This document shows, one piece after another, positions 24,982 through 33,331 of a stretch of 42,037 bases of DNA. A program made the translations under genes and the position numbers. The first letter of the stretch is position 1; each line of letters begins with the position of its first letter. Location: contig JAEUSG010000637.1 of the NCBI GenBank assembly GCA_016788315.1, positions 1 to 42,037 of the forward strand, in the 5' to 3' direction. The notes beneath the pieces were generated by a model that made no database searches, was not told the DNA's origin, and saw nothing but the letters and a program-made list of their open reading frames with translations. The stretch is from Fibrobacterota bacterium. GTDB lineage: Bacteria > Fibrobacterota > OXYB2-FULL-49-7 > JAEUSG01.

Positions 24982-24997
24982 AATGGGTATACCCATT
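24982..24997. promoter_or_regulatory. Palindromic operator AATGGGTATACCCATT of the TA operon
   Basis: A perfect 16-base palindrome touching the -35 of the antitoxin promoter, 51 bases upstream of the antitoxin ATG. Its position fits autoregulation of the operon by the AbrB-like antitoxin. Confidence 0.7.
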
Positions 24998-25065
24998 ATT
25001 TATAAATGGAACCCTTTTGTGTGTTTTTAACAAAATTGTGGTTGTGATGCACAGACTTGGAAAAG

Positions 25066-25138
25066 TGGAGCTAAGGGGAGTCGAACCCCTGACCTATTCA
25101 TTGCGAACGAATCGCTCTACCAACTGAGCTATAGCCCC
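25066..25138 (-). tRNA. tRNA-Ala (anticodon CGC)
   Basis: A 73-base cloverleaf on the minus strand. The acceptor stem GGGGCTA pairs with TAGCTCC and contains the G3:U70 wobble that identifies alanine tRNA. The D arm is GCTC-AGTTGGTA-GAGC, the anticodon stem ATTCG/TGAAT closes the loop TTCGCAA with anticodon CGC (codon GCG), and the T arm is AGGGG-TTCGACT-CCCCT. The discriminator is A. The 3' CCA is not encoded. The anticodon was read by eye from the stem positions. Confidence 0.93.
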
Positions 25139-25221
25139 ATATTGAGTCCTGTTACCAGTTCAAAAATAATTGTTGGTGTCCCGTTGTCGCAAGAAGTGAC
25201 TAATGAATAAAGCCATACAAA

Positions 25222-26253
25222 TTACATGAGCCAGCGTTTTCTCAATAGGCGATGGGTTAATAAAATGGCTAAGAGGCCAGTTATAAATAAAAAGGTCCAA
25301 TTCTGGACATGATTTGATAAGCTACCCTGTTCCAGTAAAATTGATTTTATGGGATTGTAAAATCGATACGATGGGAAAAATGGTGCAACTGCGGATAGCC
25401 TTTCAGAAAAATCTGACAGTGCTGATGGTAGGAGATTAGGCAAGTAAAAAACGACACCTAATGTTCTGGCGGTTGCAGGGGTACGGCATAAAAATCCCAG
25501 AAGGATCCCATAAGAACTGAAGCAGAACGCGCCAGCTGCCATAAATGCGGCATAACTCAAAGTATTTCCAAAGTCAAATTTCCCAAGTAAATGAAGGAAA
25601 AGTACTGCAGTAAGGATCAAGAACATACCTAGAAATAGTTTTGCAATCAGCCACTCAATTTCACGCATAGGTGTTTGTAAAAGGGCGAATAGCAGTTGTT
25701 TTTCCTTTTCCTCAGCCACCTGCGCTGGTAGGATAATGAAGCCAATCAGCAAAACCAACATCAGTATCCATGTTGGTAATATTTGTTTTTGTATCCCCCC
25801 TACTTGGAGAGGCCTGATATCGGAAATCCAGCCCGGATTATTTCCTTCAGCTGCTTTCTGTAATGCTGCAAGGCGCTCCACAATTGAAAGTGCCTGCAAA
25901 GACTCTTTCTTTAATACCACAAGAATAAATCTGTTTTGCTCCTTTTTAGATCTTACAAGCAGCCCGTCAATTTTCTTTTCTTTCAGCCAACGTTCGCCTT
26001 CCTCTTCACTAGAAGCAAATGAAATGTTGAACATATTGTTGGCGGATTGGATGGTTTGTAGAATAGGGGAGGCAGCTGTTTGGTTTTGGATAAGAGCAAT
26101 AGGAGTCTTCTTAAAATCAACGCCAACCGGGTCGACCAGCTTTAAGGAGAAGAAGACAAAAAAAGGGATAAAAAGAATTAAGAAAACAGTTTTGTTTTTA
26201 TAAGCAACGGCCAGATCGTGAGTGGTTAAGATAAGTATGTTTCTTATACTCAT
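25222..26253 (-). CDS. ABC-2-type exporter permease
   Basis: A 343-residue membrane protein with the ABC-2 layout: one N-terminal membrane helix (~22-38), a large extracytoplasmic domain (~40-160) and about five helices from ~163 on (LPTWILMLVLLIGFIILPA; LFLGMFLILTAVLFLHLL; a Gly/Ala-rich one near AAFMAAGAFCFSSYGILLG; and LFITGLLAILL). The motif PAQVAEEKEKQLLFALLQTP after the second helix is typical of these permeases. It overlaps the ATPase gene by four bases (ATGA), so the two form one exporter. The substrate is unknown. Confidence 0.88.
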   Translation of the reverse strand: MSIRNILILTTHDLAVAYKNKTVFLILFIPFFVFFSLKLVDPVGVDFKKTPIALIQNQTAASPILQTIQSANNMFNISFASSEEEGERWLKEKKIDGLLVRSKKEQNRFILVVLKKESLQALSIVERLAALQKAAEGNNPGWISDIRPLQVGGIQKQILPTWILMLVLLIGFIILPAQVAEEKEKQLLFALLQTPMREIEWLIAKLFLGMFLILTAVLFLHLLGKFDFGNTLSYAAFMAAGAFCFSSYGILLGFLCRTPATARTLGVVFYLPNLLPSALSDFSERLSAVAPFFPSYRFYNPIKSILLEQGSLSNHVQNWTFLFITGLLAILLTHRLLRKRWLM

Positions 26254-26930
26254 TCGTATACCTTTTCATGGATTTCGGACTTAAAATACTGCTCCGTCGA
26301 TCCGTCAAAAGTCAATCTGCCCTGATGCAGCACTAGAATTCTGGTGGCAAGAGTTTTTATCTCTTCAGGCCGGTGTGAGGTGAAAAGAATTGTCTTTCCT
26401 GAGGCATGGAAGACTTTCAACAGCCGGATCATTTCTTTTGTCATCTCAAAATCCAGCCCTGAAGTAGGTTCGTCAAAAAAAAGTACGACAGGGTCAGACA
26501 AAAGAGCACGTCCCAGACTTACTCTTTGACGTAGCCCTTTTGACAAAACGCGTATATTGGTTTTTCTGTAAGAAAGCAAATCAAATTCCTTTAAAATTTC
26601 CTCTACCCGATGAACAGGAATTTGGAAAAGACGGGCGAATATTTTAAGATTGTATTCAACGGAAAATGAATCGAACAGATTCGGTGTTTCCGGAACAAAC
26701 CCCACTTTTCTCGCTACAATTAAACGATTTTCCAGGTTCACGCCGTCAACTAAAACCTGTCCACTGTCCGGGATGAGCCAATTGGCCAATATTTTAAGAA
26801 GTGTAGATTTTCCCGCTCCGTTATGTCCTATGACACCAATAAGCTCCCCTTTACCGACACTTAAACTGACGGGATAAAGCCCCCGATTTTCTGAATAGAC
26901 TTTAGTAAGATTGTTAATTTCGATCTGCAT
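26250..26930 (-). CDS. ABC exporter ATP-binding protein
   Basis: About 226 residues from ATG at 26930; a GTG four codons upstream is also possible. Walker A GHNGAGKST, Q-loop region VGFVPETPNLFDSF, the signature LSKGLRQRVSLGRAL (Ser-Lys-Gly rather than Ser-Gly-Gly), Walker B VVLFFDEPTSGLD and the switch His in LFTSHRPEE are all present. It powers the permease encoded by the next, overlapping gene. Just upstream on the same strand are a 24-residue membrane peptide gene and a CsbD-like gene, so all four may form one stress-related transcript; that is inferred from spacing. Confidence 0.93.
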   Translation of the reverse strand: MQIEINNLTKVYSENRGLYPVSLSVGKGELIGVIGHNGAGKSTLLKILANWLIPDSGQVLVDGVNLENRLIVARKVGFVPETPNLFDSFSVEYNLKIFARLFQIPVHRVEEILKEFDLLSYRKTNIRVLSKGLRQRVSLGRALLSDPVVLFFDEPTSGLDFEMTKEMIRLLKVFHASGKTILFTSHRPEEIKTLATRILVLHQGRLTFDGSTEQYFKSEIHEKVYE

Positions 26931-26942
26931 GCGATAAGGCAC

Positions 26943-27017
26943 TTATGTCCGTTGAACTAACCAGACAATCACAAACACCAACGCTACCGCAACTAAAATA
27001 CTGATGATAGTTCCCAT
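26943..27017 (-). CDS. 24-residue single-pass membrane peptide
   Basis: ATG at 27015-27017 to TAA at 26943-26945. The peptide is MGTIISILVAVALVFVIVW followed by LVQRT: one membrane helix with a short positive tail, so the C-terminus is probably cytoplasmic. It resembles in size and layout the tiny stress-induced hydrophobic proteins often found beside CsbD-type genes. It lies 23 bases after the CsbD-like stop codon and directly before the ABC ATPase gene. GGATGTG upstream of the ATG is a weak ribosome binding site. Confidence 0.6.
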   Translation of the reverse strand: MGTIISILVAVALVFVIVWLVQRT

Positions 27018-27040
27018 TTTACACATCCTATTATTAATGG

Positions 27041-27220
27041 TTATTTTTCAAAGACATTTTTGACCTGACCGGTCTTACGTTGAATCTTACCGATCACCTT
27101 TTCAACGGTCCCTTCAGCTACCAACTTTGGATTATTGCTTAGTTTCCCTATACTCTGCTTGATAATCCCTTTAACTTCATGACCCGCTCCTTCTACTTTG
27201 TCTCTAGTACTTGATTTCAT
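27041..27220 (-). CDS. CsbD-like stress protein
   Basis: A 59-residue hydrophilic, Lys/Glu-rich protein. MKSSTRDKVEGAGHEVKGII, then IGKLSNNPKLVAEGTVEKVI and GKIQRKTGQVKNVFEK give the two similar halves of the CsbD family (pattern K-x-x-G-x-x-x-x-x-K-G...N-P-x-L-x-A-E-G). In other bacteria CsbD-like genes are induced by general stress; their function is unknown. AAAGGTG precedes the ATG. It heads a minus-strand group that includes the membrane peptide and the ABC exporter, and is divergent from the histidine kinase. Confidence 0.88.
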   Translation of the reverse strand: MKSSTRDKVEGAGHEVKGIIKQSIGKLSNNPKLVAEGTVEKVIGKIQRKTGQVKNVFEK

Positions 27221-27462
27221 GATAACACCTTTTGGTTTACGTTAAATAGTTTGTGATAAGCCTATATGCTTTTCATAAATAGCACGTCGCAATTTGCATG
27301 CCGGAAAAGTAAGGTATGTTTTCCTTAAGAGTTATGAAAAACAGATGTTGAAAGATTTTCATTTTCGAGAATTTGTTCCGCTTGGGTTACGAGGGAATAA
27401 ACTTTGTTTATGTATAGGCACATTTCTTGCTCGTTTATGGATTATGCAAAGGAGGTAGTTTT

Positions 27463-28566
27463 ATGGCGGTGAAGAATGGCACAGTGATAGAAACCTTTAG
27501 GGGTGCGATCTTTGATTCGATAAATGAGCCGTTATTGGTTTTAGATTCTGAATTATCTGTACTTACTGCGAATGAAAGCTTTTATGACCAATTTAAAGTT
27601 GTTACCGAAGAAACAGTTGGAAAATGTGTTTTTGACATTGGTAATGGCCAATGGAATATTCCTGATCTAAGAAGATTGTTAGAAAAAATGCTGCCGGAAA
27701 AATCAATTGTCAAAGATTTTGAAGTTATTCATGAATTTCCAACTTTAGGCAAACGCGTTATGTTGTTGAATGCGAGTGATATTCATAGCAATGAATTCAT
27801 ACCATTAGACTTGATTTTAATCGTATTTCAGGATGTTACCGATAAAAAAAATTGGACTAATTCTATTCTTGAGTTAAATAAGAAGTTGGAAGATTCAAAT
27901 ATGGAGCTTGAAAGATTTGGGCATGCGCTTTCTCATGATTTGCGTGGTCCATTAAGCGCAATGGTAGTGTTGTCGGAACTGATTTTAAATGATTATGGAT
28001 CCGAATTAAGTGAAAACATGAAGGAAAGTATGATCAGATTAGACCAAAGTGCAAAAACAATGAATGATATGATTTCAGGTTTATCTGAACTTGCAGGGCT
28101 GTCACATTTGTCAATAATTCGCACTACTGTAAATCTTTCTGAAATCGCAGATAAAGTTATCATGCAGTTAAGAATGGGCCAACCCAATCGATCAGTCGAT
28201 GTAATTATTCAACATGATATAATTGAAAATGTAGAACCTTCTATGCTCTTGATAGTCTTAACAAACCTTCTAAAGAATTCGTGGAAATTTACTCGTGATA
28301 GTTCCCCTGCTAAAATTGTGTTTGGCGTAAAAGAGATGAACGGCAGGAAAACATATTTTGTGAATGATAACGGTATTGGTTTTGATGTCAAGTCTTCCAA
28401 AAATTTATTCAATATGTTTCAAAGGCTCCCTTCAGGGAAAACTTTTGAAGGTACAGGAACTGGACTCGCAATAGCCAAAAGCATCATCAAGAAACACAGT
28501 GGTGATATATGGGCTGAAAGTGAAGAAGGTAAATGGACAACTATATACTTCACCATCAATCCTTAA
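27463..28566 (+). CDS. PAS-domain sensor histidine kinase
   Basis: A 367-residue kinase from the ATG at 27463, which has AAAGGAGGT six bases upstream; an earlier in-frame start at 27427 would lie before that site. A PAS domain spans ~15-130 (PLLVLDSELSVLTANESFYD; VFQDVTDKK) with no obvious cofactor motif. A short coiled coil leads to the H-box ALSHDLRGPL with His 158, then the ATPase domain with the N-box NLLKNSW (268-274), DNGIGF (302-307) and GTGTGLA (330-336). There is no membrane segment, so the signal is cytoplasmic. No response regulator is adjacent. It shares a divergent region with the CsbD-like stress gene, which might be a target. Confidence 0.92.
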   Translation: MAVKNGTVIETFRGAIFDSINEPLLVLDSELSVLTANESFYDQFKVVTEETVGKCVFDIGNGQWNIPDLRRLLEKMLPEKSIVKDFEVIHEFPTLGKRVMLLNASDIHSNEFIPLDLILIVFQDVTDKKNWTNSILELNKKLEDSNMELERFGHALSHDLRGPLSAMVVLSELILNDYGSELSENMKESMIRLDQSAKTMNDMISGLSELAGLSHLSIIRTTVNLSEIADKVIMQLRMGQPNRSVDVIIQHDIIENVEPSMLLIVLTNLLKNSWKFTRDSSPAKIVFGVKEMNGRKTYFVNDNGIGFDVKSSKNLFNMFQRLPSGKTFEGTGTGLAIAKSIIKKHSGDIWAESEEGKWTTIYFTINP

Positions 28567-29599
28567 GTAGTCTGACCGAGAAACCACAACTCTTATAGTT
28601 GCTATTCCAGGAAATATTATCTGCATTGTAGTAGAGGTTACGAGCGACTGCACCCGATTCATTATACTCCGTAGAGCTCCACCAGTTACCGCTGCCACCA
28701 AAGTCGAAGGCGCCATTAGTGCTGCGAGAACCGCCGGGAAGAGCTAAAAAACCGCTTCTGTTATTCATTGTCAAGTCATTGCCAATAGTCCCATCGGATA
28801 GTCCCGCTCTTGTAAACCAGTCCGTATTCGCCGAAAGGGATTTTGCTATCCTGTTACTGTCTGTTGTTCCATCCCAATTATAACCGTTAGTGATCAAGTA
28901 ATTTTTTAAGATATCCCACTCAGCGTCTGTCGGCACATGCCAGCCCATTGGGGCAAGCTTTTTTGAATCTACAGCATACCAATTATAGAGCGCACCAAAT
29001 TTCCTGATGCTATCCACATTGACCATGTTGTTGAAATAGCAGTAGCCTGGGGTAGTGAGGTTAACCCATGCAGTACTGTCACTTCCATATGAAATCGCTG
29101 TTCCATCATTAAATTTCTTTGCCCGTAAATTCTCCACCGTCCATATTTGAGTTCCGATCTTCACCGCTTGATAGATATTCCCATCAATGTCAGTCACGGT
29201 TCCCGCGCTCATGGTGTTACCTGTATAACCTAGATCTTTTACCGTAAGGTTAAACACTTTAGTATCGCTCGCTTTTCCTTTGGTTATTGTTGCGGTTAAT
29301 GTGACTAAAGCATCTCCGGTACCAGAGTCTGCACGGCTAACAATACCTTGAATGTTGATTCGAATAGTATTGCTGGTAACCCAACTGATCCTGCTCCCAT
29401 TCAATCCGCTGCCTGTCAAAACCACATTTCCTGTTACCGAACTTGCACTATCACCTGGTGCATAAGTTATAACAAGTTCGCTTTTATCCGCTGCAACATC
29501 CTGTGCATCAGGGGTTGGACCTACAGGATTGTTTATACAGTTTAACGAAATACAAAAGAATACTACAAGACCCGTCAATAATGATTTAGTATAGCGCAT
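28556..29599 (-). CDS. FISUMP-domain lipoprotein
   Basis: A 347-residue protein from the ATG at 29599 (AAAGGAAAAGG upstream; a longer frame to 29641 lacks support). It has a hydrophobic leader and a probable acylated Cys at 21, though the lipobox SLNC has an unusual Asn before the Cys. Residues ~40-140 look like a bacterial Ig-like domain (LVTLTATITKGKASDTKVFNL). From ~150 follows a FISUMP domain (VTDIDGNIYQAVKIGTQIW; WYAVDSKKLAPMGWHVPTDA; GFLALPGGSRS; GNWWSSTE), a family very common in Fibrobacter. Its function is unknown, probably at the cell surface. The gene's end overlaps the end of the kinase gene by 11 bases. Confidence 0.88.
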   Translation of the reverse strand: MRYTKSLLTGLVVFFCISLNCINNPVGPTPDAQDVAADKSELVITYAPGDSASSVTGNVVLTGSGLNGSRISWVTSNTIRINIQGIVSRADSGTGDALVTLTATITKGKASDTKVFNLTVKDLGYTGNTMSAGTVTDIDGNIYQAVKIGTQIWTVENLRAKKFNDGTAISYGSDSTAWVNLTTPGYCYFNNMVNVDSIRKFGALYNWYAVDSKKLAPMGWHVPTDAEWDILKNYLITNGYNWDGTTDSNRIAKSLSANTDWFTRAGLSDGTIGNDLTMNNRSGFLALPGGSRSTNGAFDFGGSGNWWSSTEYNESGAVARNLYYNADNISWNSNYKSCGFSVRLLKD

Positions 29600-29710
29600 A
29601 AGACCTTTTCCTTTATTAAGTTTTAATAAGTATTGAAGCAACTAATGCGCCAAAGGATGGTTTTGTGATTTTAAGCAGATATACGATCAAATGTTAGGAA
29701 ACGGTGCCTG

Positions 29711-29736
29711 AAAAAATTCTTGTTTCTAAGAAGAAT
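29711..29736 (-). terminator. Possible weak terminator after the ftsB/divIC-like gene
   Basis: On the minus strand ATTCTT and AAGAAT form a six-pair AT-rich stem with a nine-base loop, followed by TTTTT. It lies about 30 bases after the stop codon, so the position fits, but the stem is weak. Confidence 0.35.
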
Positions 29737-29764
29737 ATTCTCAAAATTGGTATTATTGCACTTT

Positions 29765-30142
29765 CTACTCTGTTTTATCTTTATTGCCGGCTGCAGAAGT
29801 ATCTGCGGGAACAATTTTATACACCCGTTCACCAGGTTTTGCCATACCGTACTGCTCACGGGCGATTCTTTCAATCTCTTTGTTGTCTGTCTGAAGCCTT
29901 ATAATCGCCTGCTTAAGAGTGTTCCGTTCTGCCTCAAGAGCCTGAATTTTACCGAGCAGCACCTTTTTCTCTTTATTGATCTTCATCATGTTGATTACAC
30001 CATATGGTCCTGCAAAGACAAAAAGAAATGCTATCAGGAGACCTACAAGTATTGCGACGAAAATTATTCTCTTGCGTGATATACCTTGTTTGTCAACAAA
30101 GGCTTTTGCTATTCTTACAAAATAAAGTTCGCGGTTAGCCAT
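29765..30142 (-). CDS. FtsB/DivIC-like septum formation initiator protein
   Basis: About 125 residues from the ATG at 30142. One membrane helix (IIFVAILVGLLIAFLFVF) is followed by a coiled coil (MMKINKEKKVLLGKIQALE and on) and the family end pattern IERIAREQYGMAKPGERVYKIV, which is diagnostic for FtsB/DivIC proteins of the division complex. The N-terminus is cytoplasmic and basic. The ATG is five bases after the dprA stop codon, so the two genes are co-transcribed. Confidence 0.88.
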   Translation of the reverse strand: MANRELYFVRIAKAFVDKQGISRKRIIFVAILVGLLIAFLFVFAGPYGVINMMKINKEKKVLLGKIQALEAERNTLKQAIIRLQTDNKEIERIAREQYGMAKPGERVYKIVPADTSAAGNKDKTE

Positions 30143-30147
30143 TTGTG

Positions 30148-31233
30148 TCAGCCTGCCCTTGAAAAACACATGCCAGGATGACGGATTACTGCTCCCTTTA
30201 TTTCAAGAGAGAGAAGAACAGGCATAAGCGTCTGGGCGTTTAATCCGCTGCGGTCTACCAGAGTGTCGATGTGCAACGGTGAATTATCTATAGATGTTAG
30301 CAGTTTCTGTTCATTCTCATCGAGCGGTATTTCGATTTGCAGCGGGACTTTAGCTCTCTTTTTTTCACGTTTCCACAACAGGAGCAAATCAGATGTTTGC
30401 AGAAGGGGGTGTGCCCCGTCCTGGATAAGTCTATTGGTGCCGATAGAGAGCGGTGAATCTATGGGGCCGGGTACGGAGAATATCTCCCGCCCCTGATCCA
30501 GAGCGGATTTTGCAGTTATCAGTGCTCCGCTCTTAGCGCCAGCTTCAATTACCGCAACAGCTCTTGACAATCCGCTTACTATGCGGTTTCGGCGTGGAAA
30601 ATGCCATGGAACTGGAGAAGTGCCGAAAGGGAATTCCGAAATCAGCGCACCTCTTTCGATAATTTGAGGACGCAGAGTCCTGTTGTGTGCCGGATAATCA
30701 TAATCGAGTCCGCAGCCGAGAACAGCAAGAGTTTTTCCTCCGGCGGAAGCGGCTGCCTCATGGGCAGCAGCATCTATTCCTGCAGCATATCCGCTTATTA
30801 CAGTGACTTCGGAAGATACCAATTCAGATGCTGTTTGAGCTGCAATCTTTTTGCCATAAGCGGATGGTTTTCGTGTCCCGACAATCGCGACACCCGGCAG
30901 ATCTGTCGAATTCGGCATAACTCCATGAACAAAAAGGACAGTTGGCGCATCGGAGAGTGATTTAAGGCATTCAGGATACTCACTGTCGCTTTGCAGTACT
31001 ATTTTTGCGCCAAGTTTATTTGCAGAAGTAAGCTGTTTATCGGCGAAATTTTCAGGATTTACGCGTAAAATGGCCTCAATAGTCTGGCTGCTAACACCTT
31101 TGGATTTCAGCTCCTGTTCGCCGGCACTCCAGACCTCTTCGGGTGTGCTGAAACGGGAGAGCAGCTTCTGCAACGAAACAGGGCCTAAACTTTCGACAGC
31201 AGTGAATGCAATTAATGCGGTTCTGGAATTCAT
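30148..31233 (-). CDS. dprA: DNA-processing protein DprA
   Basis: A 361-residue DprA/Smf, which protects incoming single-stranded DNA and loads RecA during natural transformation. It has an N-terminal HhH/SAM-like region (~1-65), then the Rossmann-like core: VAIVGTRKPSAYG (115-127), ISGYAAGIDAAAH (146-158), VLGCGLDYDYP (171-181), FPRRNRIVSGLS (212-223) and EAGAKSGALITA (230-241). A C-terminal winged helix (~295-361) completes the long form. No other competence gene is in the window. A TGTATATT element ends 11 bases before the ATG. Confidence 0.97.
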   Translation of the reverse strand: MNSRTALIAFTAVESLGPVSLQKLLSRFSTPEEVWSAGEQELKSKGVSSQTIEAILRVNPENFADKQLTSANKLGAKIVLQSDSEYPECLKSLSDAPTVLFVHGVMPNSTDLPGVAIVGTRKPSAYGKKIAAQTASELVSSEVTVISGYAAGIDAAAHEAAASAGGKTLAVLGCGLDYDYPAHNRTLRPQIIERGALISEFPFGTSPVPWHFPRRNRIVSGLSRAVAVIEAGAKSGALITAKSALDQGREIFSVPGPIDSPLSIGTNRLIQDGAHPLLQTSDLLLLWKREKKRAKVPLQIEIPLDENEQKLLTSIDNSPLHIDTLVDRSGLNAQTLMPVLLSLEIKGAVIRHPGMCFSRAG

Positions 31234-31244
31234 ATCAGGCTGAA

Positions 31245-31252
31245 AATATACA
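31245..31252 (-). promoter_or_regulatory. -10-like element TGTATATT before dprA
   Basis: Minus strand reads AATGTATATTTTCAGCCTGAT then ATG. The distance predicts a leader of about five bases. No -35 of the TTGACA type is present at the right distance. Confidence 0.4.
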
Positions 31253-31311
31253 TTGCTGAAAGCTTAAGAGCCTGTATATCTTCAATTTACAGGTAAACAT
31301 TATGTATTTTC

Positions 31312-31340
31312 TTGATGTGGTTGGGATTGGTACCTAATAT
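31312..31340 (+). promoter_or_regulatory. Promoter TTGATG-N17-TAATAT for the STAS gene cluster
   Basis: TTGATG (31312-31317) and TAATAT (31335-31340) with optimal spacing, 23 bases before the ATG at 31364. GAGGTGATC between them and the ATG is a strong ribosome binding site. This promoter may serve the long plus-strand run to the end of the window. Confidence 0.65.
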
Positions 31341-31363
31341 CAACTTTTCTTTTGAGGTGATCA

Positions 31364-32164
31364 ATGAGTGTTAAGCTTTCAACGGCATCTTTAACAGCAC
31401 TTAACGGCTGCGATATAGCAAAAAGTCTAACCGGTCAGGTTCCAGAACCGGGCACAACCTGCTGGGTTTACAACATGGATGATTCCGGACGACTTCATAA
31501 AAAGTGTGAAAAGTGCCCCTATCTTCTTGAGATGCAGGCTCCCTGTAATGTAACCTTTTCTGACAAGGGCGGAATCGGCGTAATCACAATAACAGGCAAC
31601 GTTTCCGAGACGGCACTACCAACACTTAAGAAGATCGCTGATTCTTCTGTTTCATCCGAAAAAGCGCTTGCTGTTGACTGTAGCGGTGTGACAGCGATGT
31701 GTTCTCCATCACTTGGACTTCTGCTTAGGCTTTACAAAGCAAGAAAAGAAAAGAGCTCTCCGTTTTTTCTTGTGGCACCCTCAACAGGTCTCCTGGAATT
31801 ACTCCGTTCAACAATGCTTATTAAGGTTATGCCTGTTGTCCGTGATTTCACTGAGGTTGAAAACGCAATTAACAAACTCGCTGAAGACATTAAAACCGGC
31901 GAACTTCGCCGTAAGCAGGAAGAGGAAAAGAAAAAGCTTGAAGAGGCTGCCACCTTACGCTGCTGGGAATATTACAAGGGACAGCATCCTAAAAATGCTA
32001 CTCCATGTGCAGTCTGCTATTACAAAGCTTCCAATTCAAAGAATCCGTGCTGGGTTATTATCGGAAATATCGACGGTGTTGAATTTGATTATGTCGATGA
32101 GGATTGTCTCGACTGTCAGTATTACCTGAAACTGAATCCGGATGCGGATGTCATCCAAATCTAG
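31364..32164 (+). CDS. STAS-domain protein flanked by two CW-type cysteine motifs
   Basis: A 266-residue protein. A central STAS domain (about 62-172; IGVITITGNVSETALPTLKK, ALAVDCSGVTAMCSPSLGLL) resembles anti-anti-sigma factors. The phosphorylation loop is altered: the usual D-S-S-G is C113-S-P-S. On each side is a Cys/Trp motif: TTCWVYN with C48 and C51 near the N-terminus, and after a charged coiled coil (181-195) the C-terminal set C200-W, C215, C218, C229-W, C248, C251. The latter resembles the 'two-CW' motif linked to signalling proteins and could bind zinc or an Fe-S cluster. No kinase partner is adjacent. It probably relays a redox or metal signal, but this is inference. Confidence 0.8.
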   Translation: MSVKLSTASLTALNGCDIAKSLTGQVPEPGTTCWVYNMDDSGRLHKKCEKCPYLLEMQAPCNVTFSDKGGIGVITITGNVSETALPTLKKIADSSVSSEKALAVDCSGVTAMCSPSLGLLLRLYKARKEKSSPFFLVAPSTGLLELLRSTMLIKVMPVVRDFTEVENAINKLAEDIKTGELRRKQEEEKKKLEEAATLRCWEYYKGQHPKNATPCAVCYYKASNSKNPCWVIIGNIDGVEFDYVDEDCLDCQYYLKLNPDADVIQI

Positions 32165-32825
32165 CGAAAGATATAGCAGCTTTTTCGATACAGTCGTTCC
32201 GCTGCTCCGGCGGGAGTTTCCCAAATGGAAAACCCCCATAGTAACGGAAATGGCACAGCGGGAAAAAAATCCCTTTAAAGTGCTTATATCAACCATTATA
32301 AGTCTGCGTACCAAAGATGAGGTTACCTCGCTTGCCTCAAAAAGGCTCTTTGCTATTGCGTCAACTCCTTCAGAAATGGTGAAGGTTTCCGAAAAGAAAA
32401 TAGGAGAACTCATATATCCGGCCGGTTTTTATAAAACTAAGGCAGTAACGATAATTGATGTCTGCAGAAGGCTCGTAGATGAATTTGGTGGAATCGTACC
32501 GGATTCTCTGGATATTCTTCTTTCATTCAAAGGTGTAGGGAGGAAAACTGCAAACCTTGTATTAACTCAGGGATTTGGACTTCCGGGCATCTGTGTCGAC
32601 ACCCATGTTCACCGTATAACCAACCGTTTCGGCATAATAAAGACAAAGGATGCTGAAGAGACAGAGTTCCGCCTGCGTGAAATCCTTCCAGCCAAATACT
32701 GGATAGAATATAACGACCTTCTGGTTGCGTTCGGTCAGAATCACTGTAAGCCGATTTCCCCTATCTGCAGTACCTGTAAACTGAATAAAATTTGTGAAAA
32801 AAAAGGTGTTGAAACCTCGAGGTGA
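32142..32825 (+). CDS. nth: Endonuclease III (DNA glycosylase/AP lyase)
   Basis: A 227-residue HhH-GPD glycosylase that removes oxidised pyrimidines and nicks the abasic site. The helix-hairpin-helix [13 protein letters not shown] has the catalytic Lys 135, VDTHVHR the catalytic Asp 153, and the [4Fe-4S] loop C-X6-C-X2-C-X5-C is complete (C202, C209, C212, C218). The N-terminus is slightly longer than in E. coli. The start overlaps the STAS gene by 23 bases; a second ATG at 32148 is equally possible. It overlaps nothing downstream: ispF begins five bases after the stop. Confidence 0.96.
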   Translation: MRMSSKSSERYSSFFDTVVPLLRREFPKWKTPIVTEMAQREKNPFKVLISTIISLRTKDEVTSLASKRLFAIASTPSEMVKVSEKKIGELIYPAGFYKTKAVTIIDVCRRLVDEFGGIVPDSLDILLSFKGVGRKTANLVLTQGFGLPGICVDTHVHRITNRFGIIKTKDAEETEFRLREILPAKYWIEYNDLLVAFGQNHCKPISPICSTCKLNKICEKKGVETSR

Positions 32826-32829
32826 CAAT

Positions 32830-33315
32830 ATGAAGGACATAAGAATCGGTAGCGGATATGATGTGCATCAATTGGTTGAGGGGCGGAAGCTCATTATGGG
32901 CGGTGTTGAAATTCCGTACGAAAAAGGGCTTTTAGGCCACAGTGATGCCGATGTTGTTCTGCATGCTATCGGCGATGCACTACTAGGCTCTCTTGCATTG
33001 GGCGATCTTGGGAAGCATTTCCCAGATACCGATGCCTCTTATAAGGGGGCAGACAGCAAAAAGCTGCTCGGACACATATACGCGCTTGTAAAATCTAAGG
33101 GATATGTGCTAGGTAATTTAGATGTCATGGTTATTGCACAGAAACCAAAACTGGCTCCATATATCGATGAAATGAGAAGAATTACAGCTTCCATATTAGA
33201 GACAGGTGAAGACAGAATCTCAATTAAGGCAACTACAACAGAAAAACTGGGATTTACCGGTAGAGGTGAGGGTATTGCAGCTCAAGCTTCTGTGCTGGTT
33301 TATTCAATTCAATAA
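32830..33315 (+). CDS. ispF: 2-C-methyl-D-erythritol 2,4-cyclodiphosphate synthase
   Basis: A 161-residue trimeric enzyme of the MEP isoprenoid pathway that releases CMP to form the cyclodiphosphate. The metal ligands are in GSGYDVHQL (Asp 11, His 13) and [18 protein letters not shown] (His 45), and [19 protein letters not shown] near the end is the substrate-binding motif. The ATG at 32830 has GAGGTGA six bases upstream; a longer frame from 32794 runs inside nth and is not used. No other isp gene is in the window. Confidence 0.97.
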   Translation: MKDIRIGSGYDVHQLVEGRKLIMGGVEIPYEKGLLGHSDADVVLHAIGDALLGSLALGDLGKHFPDTDASYKGADSKKLLGHIYALVKSKGYVLGNLDVMVIAQKPKLAPYIDEMRRITASILETGEDRISIKATTTEKLGFTGRGEGIAAQASVLVYSIQ

Positions 33316-33331
33316 TTTATCTTTCTTTAGT

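Noticed and set aside
33206-33331. 42-residue N-terminal extension of the TPR protein
   Set aside because: It is the shifted frame of ispF and has no family similarity.
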